DNA from: Bacteroidales bacterium UBA2716
GTDB taxonomy: Bacteria; Bacteroidota; Bacteroidia; Bacteroidales; UBA932
Length of the DNA stretch: 5,628 nt
Reading direction: 5' to 3'
NCBI GenBank assembly: GCA_002354005.1
Contig: DEKS01000194.1
Coordinates: 1-5,628, forward strand
Positions 1 to 4,651 of the stretch are shown piece after piece (position 1 is the first letter of the stretch; each line of letters starts with the position of its first letter). The notes below the pieces were generated by a model. That model saw only the letters and a list, made by a program, of their open reading frames with translations, did not search any database and was not told where the DNA came from. Made by a program: the position numbers and the translations under genes.

Positions 1-169
1 GGGGGACCACCTTGCCCGGGGAAGTGGCCTTAGAGGGCGGTGTGGTCAGGATTACGTGGGCAAGGAGGTGGGGATGATTATCGACCTTGCCCACCTGGGT
101 CTCCCACCTTGCCCACCAGAAGGGAGAAAAGGCGTTTCATTCGTATAGATTTTGCCCGGTGACTGGGAA
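1..169. repeat. Intergenic cluster of short GGGCAAGG-type repeats
   Basis: No gene is supported here; the stretch lies downstream of the carbonic anhydrase stop. It contains repeated copies of a G-rich motif. Read on the minus strand, GGGCAAGGTGG occurs at 7-17, and GGTGGGCAAGGT occurs at 84-95 and again at 106-117. The last two copies start exactly 22 bp apart, about two helical turns. An inverted copy (GTGGGCAAGG) lies on the plus strand at 56-65. A degenerate fifth copy (CCGGGCAAA, minus) lies at 151-159. Copy number and spacing exceed what I would expect of plain intergenic sequence. It could be a dispersed intergenic repeat, a protein-binding array or remnants of a duplicated terminator. 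There is no CRISPR architecture and no mobile element end. Confidence 0.6.
56..94. repeat. 10-bp perfect inverted repeat
   Basis: GTGGGCAAGG at 56-65 is perfectly complementary to CCTTGCCCAC at 85-94, with a 19-nt loop. The arm at 56-65 can pair equally well with the second copy at 107-116, so two alternative hairpins are possible. Neither strand has a T tract directly after the stem, so it is not a classical intrinsic terminator. It could still stabilise or end the minus-strand transcript coming from the carbonic anhydrase gene. Confidence 0.5.
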
Positions 170-709
170 TTATTCCACCTCGGTGAGTTCGCCGGTGGCG
201 GATTCGATGACAAAGCCGCGGACGGTGACATCGGAGGGCATGAGCGGGTGGTTCACGATGGTGGCCACGGTGTCGCGGACGGAGCGTTCTGTGTTGTGGA
301 AGCCTTCCAGCCAGGCTGTGAGATCCACATCGGCCCGGTTGAGGGCGGCTTCCGGGATGCCGCGGTGGAGCATCTCCTCCCTAAAATGGCCAAAGCTCAT
401 ATGGCAGGCACCGCAGGTGGTATGCGCCACGACCATGATCTCGGTAACGCCCAGCTCATAGACCGCTACAATGAGGCTGCGCATGGCGGAGTCCCAGGGG
501 GAGGGAATTACCGCACCGGCGTTCTTGATAATCTTGGCATCGCCATTGCGAAGGCCGAGGGCCTCCTGCAGGAGTACGGACAGGCGCGTGTCCATGCAGC
601 TCAACACGGCCAACTTCTTGTCCGGGTATTTGTCGGTGAGGTGTTTTTCATAGCCTTTCGAGGCAACGTATTCGCGGTTGAACGCGAGAACGGAATCAAT
701 GCTTGTCAT
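170..709 (-). CDS. Beta-class carbonic anhydrase
   Basis: This 179-residue cytoplasmic zinc enzyme should interconvert CO2 and bicarbonate. The beta-class signature is complete. CMDTR places Cys38 as a zinc ligand with the Asp40/Arg42 dyad, and HTTCGAC supplies the other zinc ligands, His96 and Cys99. The short length and the H-T-T-C-G-A context resemble the compact YtiB-like group of bacterial beta-carbonic anhydrases; that subgroup is my inference. The protein begins with a usual helical stretch (MTSIDSVLAF), there is no alternative upstream start, and no signal peptide is seen. The gene starts 5 nt after the stop of the upstream deacylase gene on the same strand, with no visible Shine-Dalgarno, so the two are probably co-transcribed. 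No clear terminator follows the stop; the repeat cluster begins instead. Confidence 0.95.
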   Translation of the reverse strand: MTSIDSVLAFNREYVASKGYEKHLTDKYPDKKLAVLSCMDTRLSVLLQEALGLRNGDAKIIKNAGAVIPSPWDSAMRSLIVAVYELGVTEIMVVAHTTCGACHMSFGHFREEMLHRGIPEAALNRADVDLTAWLEGFHNTERSVRDTVATIVNHPLMPSDVTVRGFVIESATGELTEVE

Positions 710-714
710 AGAGA

Positions 715-1257
715 TTAAATGATGGTGAGTTGGTGGCTGGTGCCAGGAATATACTTACCCAGGAGATCGGCTGTCCGCAGCTTGACAAAGCAGGTGGGCG
801 TTCCGTCCGTACAGGCAAACCACTCGTTCTCCGCGACGGCCTTGTCCATCACCAGGTGAACGGGGGCGCATTCCGGGAGGACGGCGCTCAGGATGGTTGT
901 AGCCCCGACCTCTACGCCGGTGAGTTCCCGGAGTTTTTCTGCCGGGGCGAAGGAAACCCTGGGAATGCCGCCGAGCGCCGCGCAGAACTCCCGCGTGACA
1001 AACGGCTTGTCGTCCGTTGTGACATATAGCCAGAAGGCGGTCTGCTGGCGGTTGCAAAGGAACACGGTCTTGACAATGCGCACGCCAATTTTGGCATCAA
1101 TATGCTGGCAGTCTTCCATGGTAAGTCCGGGGTCTGTGTCTACTCTCCAGAAAGGAATCCCCAGGGCTGCAAAAGAAGCATACACCTTCTCCTGAAGGTG
1201 CGTAGAGAACTCCGCCGGGGGAGTTGTGCGTATGTCGCTAACCTGAAAAGCTGTCAT
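715..1257 (-). CDS. YbaK/ProX-like aminoacyl-tRNA deacylase (prolyl-tRNA synthetase-associated domain)
   Basis: This 180-residue single-domain protein belongs to the INS/YbaK superfamily, free-standing relatives of the prolyl-tRNA synthetase editing domain. Members hydrolyse mischarged aminoacyl-tRNAs in the cytoplasm. The core RIVKTVFLCNRQQ around residues 60-72 carries Lys63, which aligns with the invariant catalytic or tRNA-contacting lysine. It is followed by the family-like stretch LGGIPRVSFAPAEKL (95-109) and a strand VHLVMD (133-138). Two features differ from textbook ProXp members. The loop usually written GxxxP reads GATTI (118-122). The usual HP-containing loop is replaced by CTDGTPT (149-155). 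I recall a bacterial subgroup with just such replacements, so it may be intact but with a different amino acid specificity. It is the first gene of a unit with the carbonic anhydrase. The family is secure; the substrate is not. Confidence 0.88.
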   Translation of the reverse strand: MTAFQVSDIRTTPPAEFSTHLQEKVYASFAALGIPFWRVDTDPGLTMEDCQHIDAKIGVRIVKTVFLCNRQQTAFWLYVTTDDKPFVTREFCAALGGIPRVSFAPAEKLRELTGVEVGATTILSAVLPECAPVHLVMDKAVAENEWFACTDGTPTCFVKLRTADLLGKYIPGTSHQLTII

Positions 1258-1283
1258 CTTGCCTATATCCTGTTTTTATTTGG

Positions 1284-1291
1284 TAAAGGTA
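1284..1291 (-). promoter_or_regulatory. Candidate -7 box for the deacylase/carbonic anhydrase unit
   Basis: On the minus strand this reads TACCTTTA, one base off the Bacteroidota -7 consensus TAnnTTTG, about 27 nt upstream of the ATG at 1257. No convincing TTTG -33 box is present at 19-21 nt spacing, so this is a weak call based on position and partial match. Confidence 0.35.
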
Positions 1292-1307
1292 TAAAAAATT
1301 TCGACAT

Positions 1308-1338
1308 TTTGGAAGACAAGCAATAATGGCTATCTTTG
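1308..1338 (+). promoter_or_regulatory. Bacteroidota-type promoter of the M20 dipeptidase gene
   Basis: A TTTG -33 box at 1308-1311 is followed after exactly 19 nt by TATCTTTG at 1331-1338, a full match to the TAnnTTTG -7 box recognised by the Bacteroidota primary sigma factor. Transcription should begin a few bases beyond 1338. That leaves a leader of roughly 25 nt before the ATG at 1371 and places the possible ATG at 1326 inside the promoter, between the two boxes. Confidence 0.75.
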
Positions 1339-1370
1339 TCAGAGAGAATAACCACAGTAAAGATTGCCGT

Positions 1371-2732
1371 ATGCAACAGTACATCCAGGAGAACAAAGAA
1401 CGTTTTTACGAGGAGCTGTTTTCGCTCCTCAGGATTCCGTCCATCAGCGCCAAGCCGGAGCACAAGGCCGATATGCGCCGCTGCGCAGAGCGCCTGGTGG
1501 CGCTCCTCAAGGAAGCGGGCGTGGACCAGGCCGCCGTATACGACACGGCCGGCCATCCCGTGGTCTATGGCTACAAGGACATCGGCGCGCCAAAGACCAT
1601 CCTCGTTTACGGGCACTATGACGTGCAGCCGCCGGAGCCGCTGGAGAAGTGGCGTACGGACCCCTTCGAGCCCGTCATCGCAGCCGACCCGGCAACGGGG
1701 GAGGAAGCCATCTATGCCCGCGGCGCCAATGACGACAAAGGGCAGCTGTTCATGCACCTGAAGGCCTTTGAGCACGAGGTGCGGGCGGGGCTCCTTCATC
1801 ATAACGTCAAGTTCATCTTCGAAGGCGAGGAAGAGATAGGCAGCCCGTCCCTTCCCGCCTGGGTGGAGGCCCATAAGGACATGCTCAAGGCCGATGTCAT
1901 CCTGGTGTCGGACACCACCATGCTCTCCGACAAAGTGCCTTCCATCAACTGCGGCATGCGAGGCCTGGCATACCTGGAGGTTCAGGTGACCGGCCCCAAC
2001 AAGGACCTTCATTCGGGCCACTATGGGGGCGCTGTCGCCAATCCCATCAATGTCTTGTGCGAGCTGATTGCCTCTTTGCACGATGAAAAGGGCAGGGTGG
2101 CCATCCCAGGCTTCTACGACAAAGTGGTGGAACTCTCCACCGAGGACCGTGCCATGCTCTCCCGCGCTCCGTTCGACCTAAAAGAGTACAAGGAGTTTTT
2201 GGATATTGACGATGTCCGTGGAGAGGAAGGGTACACCACCCTGGAGCGTACGGGCATCCGTCCCTGTCTGGACGTATGCGGTATCTGGGGCGGTTATACC
2301 GGAACGGGCGCCAAGACCGTCCTTCCTTCCATGGCCCATGCCAAGATTTCCATGCGGCTGGTCCCCAATCAGCGCTCCAGTGAGATAACGGCGCTTTTCC
2401 AGCAGCATTTCAAGGCCATCGCCCCCAAGTGCGTAAAGGTGGAAGTGACTCCCTGCGAAGGTGGGAACGGGTTCCTTATTCCCATTACGTCGGAGGCCTA
2501 CAAGGCGGCCTCGCGCGCCATGGCAGAGGTCTATGGGATAGAGCCGGTGCCTTCCCGCGGAGGCGGCTCCATTGCCATCCTGGCAGACATGCAGACCATC
2601 CTGGGAACGGACCCGCTCCTGATGGGATTCGGCCTGGAGCGGGACACCATCCATTCCCCGAACGAGAGCTACCTGCTGCGCCAGCTATGGGCCGGCATGC
2701 GGTCCCTGGCCCTGTTCTACAAGTACTTCTAA
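1371..2732 (+). CDS. M20-family metallodipeptidase (CNDP/PepV-like)
   Basis: This cytoplasmic di-zinc peptidase has 453 residues and is likely a broad dipeptidase that completes peptide degradation. All M20 metal-site motifs are present. GHYDVQP carries His82 and Asp84, GANDDKG carries the bridging Asp121, and FEGEEEIGS carries catalytic Glu154 and metal ligand Glu155. VSDTT carries Asp181, and DTIHSPNE near the C-terminus carries His428. The HSGHYGG segment (His214) marks the lid/dimerisation domain that contributes to substrate binding. There is no signal peptide. I chose ATG 1371, not the in-frame ATG at 1326, because the promoter -7 box lies between them and the shorter protein starts like family members (MQQYIQENKERF). 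No Shine-Dalgarno is visible. The gene converges on the acetyltransferase gene, and the stop codons overlap. Exact substrate preference cannot be read from sequence. Confidence 0.95.
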   Translation: MQQYIQENKERFYEELFSLLRIPSISAKPEHKADMRRCAERLVALLKEAGVDQAAVYDTAGHPVVYGYKDIGAPKTILVYGHYDVQPPEPLEKWRTDPFEPVIAADPATGEEAIYARGANDDKGQLFMHLKAFEHEVRAGLLHHNVKFIFEGEEEIGSPSLPAWVEAHKDMLKADVILVSDTTMLSDKVPSINCGMRGLAYLEVQVTGPNKDLHSGHYGGAVANPINVLCELIASLHDEKGRVAIPGFYDKVVELSTEDRAMLSRAPFDLKEYKEFLDIDDVRGEEGYTTLERTGIRPCLDVCGIWGGYTGTGAKTVLPSMAHAKISMRLVPNQRSSEITALFQQHFKAIAPKCVKVEVTPCEGGNGFLIPITSEAYKAASRAMAEVYGIEPVPSRGGGSIAILADMQTILGTDPLLMGFGLERDTIHSPNESYLLRQLWAGMRSLALFYKYF

Positions 2733-3283
2733 AGCTTTCTGATCACCCTGCACGGGTTGCCAACCGCCACCACATTGGCGGGGATATCTTTGGTCACGAC
2801 GGACCCCGCTCCAATAGTGGTATTGTTGCCAATACTCACGCCCGGAAGGATGGTCACGCTGCCGCCAATCCATACATTGTCGCCGATGGTCACGGGCTCG
2901 GCCCATTCCCGCCGGCTGTTGCGCTCCTGCGGATCCGTACTGTGGCAAGCGGTGTAGATACTGACGTTGGGGCCGATAAAACAGTCGTCCCCAATGGTAA
3001 CAGGAGCCTCGTCCAGCACCGTGAAATTGAAGTTGGCAAAGAAGCGTTTGCCCACCCGGATCTGTTTGCCGTAATCGCAGTAGAACGGCTGGTTAATGCA
3101 GATATGGTCGTCGCCGATGTGCCCCAACAGGCTTTTCAGGATGGAGCGCAGTTCCTCCGTCTGCGAAGGCTGCAGGGCGTTGTAGCGGTGAATCACCTCC
3201 TTGGTGGCATTGAGCTCCCTTAACAGCTGTACATCAACGGCCGAATAAGGGAGTCCGGATTGCATGAGTTCTTTTTCTGTCAT
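2729..3283 (-). CDS. Maltose/galactoside-type sugar O-acetyltransferase
   Basis: This is a 184-residue left-handed beta-helix acyltransferase of the Maa/LacA family, which transfers acetyl from acetyl-CoA to a sugar hydroxyl and works as a trimer. The N-terminal Mac domain (about 1-55) opens with MTEKELMQSGLPYSAVD, which aligns with Maa/LacA starts. Hexapeptide repeats run from about residue 75 to the end (VTIGDD, VTIGDNVWIGG, VSIGNNTTIGAG). His114 in IYTACHSTDPQERN matches the catalytic histidine (His115 in LacA), and Asn84 and Asp17 match substrate-site residues, so it should be active. The ending GNPCRVIRKL is typical of the family. I rejected a start 21 nt further upstream (a GTG at 3304) because it touches the promoter and lies before the expected transcript start. 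The acceptor sugar is unknown; physiological substrates of this family are often unclear. Confidence 0.93.
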   Translation of the reverse strand: MTEKELMQSGLPYSAVDVQLLRELNATKEVIHRYNALQPSQTEELRSILKSLLGHIGDDHICINQPFYCDYGKQIRVGKRFFANFNFTVLDEAPVTIGDDCFIGPNVSIYTACHSTDPQERNSRREWAEPVTIGDNVWIGGSVTILPGVSIGNNTTIGAGSVVTKDIPANVVAVGNPCRVIRKL

Positions 3284-3305
3284 AATATGTGATGTGTCCA
3301 GCACA

Positions 3306-3313
3306 CAAATGTA
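3306..3313 (-). promoter_or_regulatory. -7 box of the O-acetyltransferase gene
   Basis: On the minus strand this reads TACATTTG, a perfect TAnnTTTG match, 22 nt upstream of the ATG at 3283. The sequence 19 nt further upstream reads AGTT, a poor -33 box. The transcript should begin near 3300, giving a short leader and excluding the upstream GTG at 3304 as start. Confidence 0.6.
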
Positions 3314-3335
3314 CGCATTTTTAAAAAATATGAAC

Positions 3336-3343
3336 TATATTTA
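3336..3343 (+). promoter_or_regulatory. Candidate -7 box for the exported protein gene
   Basis: The sequence TATATTTA differs from TAnnTTTG only at the last base and lies 22 nt before the ATG at 3366, within the AT-richest part of this intergenic gap. No TTTG is seen at the expected -33 distance, so the assignment rests on position. It sits back to back with the acetyltransferase promoter. Confidence 0.35.
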
Positions 3344-3365
3344 CCACTTCAAAGACTACAGGCAT

Positions 3366-3929
3366 ATGAAAAAGATTCTGAATATTCTGATTGTACTCTT
3401 TATGGCAACCGGAGCGTATGCGCAATCGCTGGTGTCCGGTTCCTCCAGTAAAACGCTTCAGCTTCTGGAAGCGGATGGCTCCTTTTTAGTGAAGGCGTTT
3501 TATGACCTGGCCACGGTAAAAGGGGTCGATTGCAAAGTGCTCATCATTACGGATGCTTTCTCCGGGAAAAAGCTGGGGTGCATGCGGCTGGAAACAAGGC
3601 CCTCGGCCGCCCGCGCCGCAGAGACCTATGTCGGAACGCTGGACGCCGACGAGCTGGATGCGTGTATCCAGGCGCTCTCATACATCAAGGAGCATCTCCT
3701 TCTGTCCCCCTGTGAGACTTACACAGAGGCGGAATACCGGACCCGGGACAAGGTGACTATCGGCGCATTTTATGATACGCGCAAACAAGAATGGACGGCG
3801 TATATCCTGACCAAAAATGACACCCGCCAATCCATGAAGTTATTGGATGCGGAAAGCCTGGAATTGCTGAAAGAGGAAATGATCAAGGCCCGGGACCGGA
3901 TTACCCGGGAAACCCATACCCCATCCTGA
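3366..3929 (+). CDS. Exported protein of unknown function
   Basis: I do not recognise this 187-residue protein. It starts with a clear Sec signal peptide: a KK-positive start, a hydrophobic core ILNILIVLFM, and a likely signal peptidase I site after AYA at residue 19, leaving a mature protein that begins QSLVSG. There is no lipobox cysteine, so it is probably a soluble periplasmic protein. The mature part is about 168 residues with four cysteines (56, 72, 100, 116), mixed beta strands such as CKVLIITDAF and a beta hairpin around WTAYILTK (143-150), and a charged C-terminal helix (161-182). No enzyme motif is visible. I chose ATG 3366 because it begins the signal peptide; the frame is open upstream to 3264, but that extension crosses the promoters and the acetyltransferase start. 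Its own terminator is not obvious. Confidence 0.8.
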   Translation: MKKILNILIVLFMATGAYAQSLVSGSSSKTLQLLEADGSFLVKAFYDLATVKGVDCKVLIITDAFSGKKLGCMRLETRPSAARAAETYVGTLDADELDACIQALSYIKEHLLLSPCETYTEAEYRTRDKVTIGAFYDTRKQEWTAYILTKNDTRQSMKLLDAESLELLKEEMIKARDRITRETHTPS

Positions 3930-3962
3930 AGTTCGTTCCCCGGCGCTCAGAAAATACCCTAC

Positions 3963-4005
3963 AAAAAATGCTGTCATGGGTCCAAAGAATGGGACGATGA
4001 CAGCA
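3963..4005 (-). terminator. Intrinsic terminator of hsp20
   Basis: TGCTGTCAT at 3969-3977 pairs perfectly with ATGACAGCA at 3997-4005. An inner GTCC/GGAC stem (3980-3983 with 3992-3995) is separated from it by a small internal bulge. On the minus strand the stem is followed at once by six T residues (3963-3968), making a classical rho-independent terminator 15 nt past the hsp20 stop. On the plus strand no T run follows, so it is oriented for hsp20 and should be weak for the convergent exported-protein gene. Confidence 0.88.
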
Positions 4006-4019
4006 GTATTGGGCGGCGA

Positions 4020-4463
4020 TTATTGAATCTCAATCTGTTTCACCGCTTTCTGGAGCTCCACCTTGTCCTTCTTGGGGATACTCACATGCAGGACACCGTG
4101 TTCCACCTTGGCTTCAATCTTTTCGGCCTCGGCATCCTCCGGGAGCATGAGCATCTGCTGGAATTTCTCGTAGGAGAATTCGCGGCGGAGGTAGCGGCCT
4201 TTATGCTTTTTCTCGTTGTTCTCGGCCTTCTTTTCCATGTTGATTACCAGGTTGTTGTCCTCGTCCACATGGACCTGGAAGTCCTCTTTGGTGAGACCCG
4301 GAGCGGCAAGCTCCACTTCATATTCTTTCTCGGTTTCAATCACGTTGATTGCAGGGGCGGTGTAATTCGCTTTTTCCATCCAGCTGTTGTCGAAGAAGTC
4401 GTTGAAGATGTCGGGCAGCCAGCTTTGATCCCTTCTAATAGTAGGTAACATAACAAAACTCAT
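4020..4463 (-). CDS. Small heat shock protein, Hsp20/alpha-crystallin family
   Basis: This 147-residue ATP-independent holdase chaperone binds unfolding proteins and forms cytoplasmic oligomers. A short N-terminal arm (MLPTIRRDQSWLPDIFNDFF) precedes the alpha-crystallin domain at about residues 36-133. The domain shows the landmarks YEVELAAPGLTKEDF (48-62), the RYLRREFSY strand (90-98) and HGVLHVSIPK (122-131). The C-terminal tail ends in IEI (144-146), the I-x-I motif that docks between dimers. Three in-frame starts are close together. GTG 4472 overlaps the Shine-Dalgarno, and ATG 4451 is too far from it. ATG 4463 sits 8 nt after GGAGG and was chosen. A strong Shine-Dalgarno is unusual in Bacteroidota and suits a burst-expressed stress gene. 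It is monocistronic, with its own terminator downstream and a transporter diverging upstream. Confidence 0.95.
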   Translation of the reverse strand: MSFVMLPTIRRDQSWLPDIFNDFFDNSWMEKANYTAPAINVIETEKEYEVELAAPGLTKEDFQVHVDEDNNLVINMEKKAENNEKKHKGRYLRREFSYEKFQQMLMLPEDAEAEKIEAKVEHGVLHVSIPKKDKVELQKAVKQIEIQ

Positions 4464-4470
4464 TTTAAAC

Positions 4471-4476
4471 ACCTCC
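4471..4476 (-). promoter_or_regulatory. Strong Shine-Dalgarno of hsp20
   Basis: On the minus strand this reads GGAGGT, with GGAGG ending 8 nt before the ATG at 4463. It decides the start codon. Its first two G residues also belong to a possible small hairpin, CCGG-AAA-CCGG (4475-4485), which could modulate access. No other gene in the window has such a site. Confidence 0.75.
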
Positions 4477-4563
4477 GGTTTCCGGCCCTTACGTGGCCTT
4501 CCGTCCGGGTTCCTTTCGCGGAACGCCTAAGGAAATTGCAAAGCCGGGACCAATGCCCCAAGA

Positions 4564-4600
4564 TGGACTTTTTGGCATACGGGAGGTGACAGAAAGTCCA
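4564..4600. repeat. Hairpin-forming inverted repeat upstream of hsp20
   Basis: TGGACTTT at 4564-4571 is perfectly matched by AAAGTCCA at 4593-4600. A wobble and further pairs (4573-4574 with 4590-4591, 4576-4577 with 4587-4588) lengthen the stem. Read on the minus strand the loop region carries CACCTCC (4582-4588), the exact complement of the hsp20 Shine-Dalgarno region GGAGGTG. It may be an operator between the divergent genes or a leader RNA element; no T run marks it as a terminator on either strand. Confidence 0.5.
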
Positions 4601-4612
4601 TTTTACGGACAT

Positions 4613-4644
4613 TTTGGCCATTTGATTTTTTCTTTGTACATTGC
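4613..4644 (+). promoter_or_regulatory. Weak candidate promoter of the transporter gene
   Basis: TTTG at 4613-4616 is followed after 20 nt by TACATTGC (4637-4644), an imperfect -7 box that would give an almost leaderless transcript for the ATG at 4652. An alternative -7 box, TTTCTTTG at 4629-4636, matches better at its 3' end but has no -33 box at the right distance. I cannot choose between them. Confidence 0.25.
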
Positions 4645-4651
4645 GGGGAAT

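Noticed and set aside
7..117. Short repeats as a possible CRISPR array
   Set aside because: Repeats are about 12 bp, irregularly spaced and in both orientations, with no spacer-sized units and no cas genes.
2..145. Open plus-strand frame whose translation includes GMIIDLAHLG, resembling a membrane dipeptidase segment
   Set aside because: The matching part is encoded by the repeat motif itself, the flanks do not fit the family, and the frame ends within 30 codons. The resemblance is probably chance. A second short plus frame ending at 77 could be the tail of a gene to the left, but it cannot be judged.
1263..2081. 272-codon minus-strand frame opposite the dipeptidase gene
   Set aside because: It is antisense to a gene with complete M20 catalytic motifs and shows no recognisable domain; it is a product of GC-rich codon use.
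2429..3223. 264-codon plus-strand frame spanning the end of the dipeptidase and the antisense of the acetyltransferase
   Set aside because: It overlaps two well-supported genes and its composition is proline-, glycine- and arginine-rich noise.
3963..4005. Hairpin as a bidirectional terminator serving the exported-protein gene too
   Set aside because: The T run is present only on the minus strand; the plus strand after the stem reads GTATTGGG, so efficient termination in that direction is unlikely.
4581..4590. Plus-strand GGGAGGTGAC as a Shine-Dalgarno for a small upstream gene
   Set aside because: No ATG or plausible start follows at a usable distance, and the transporter ATG is over 60 nt away.
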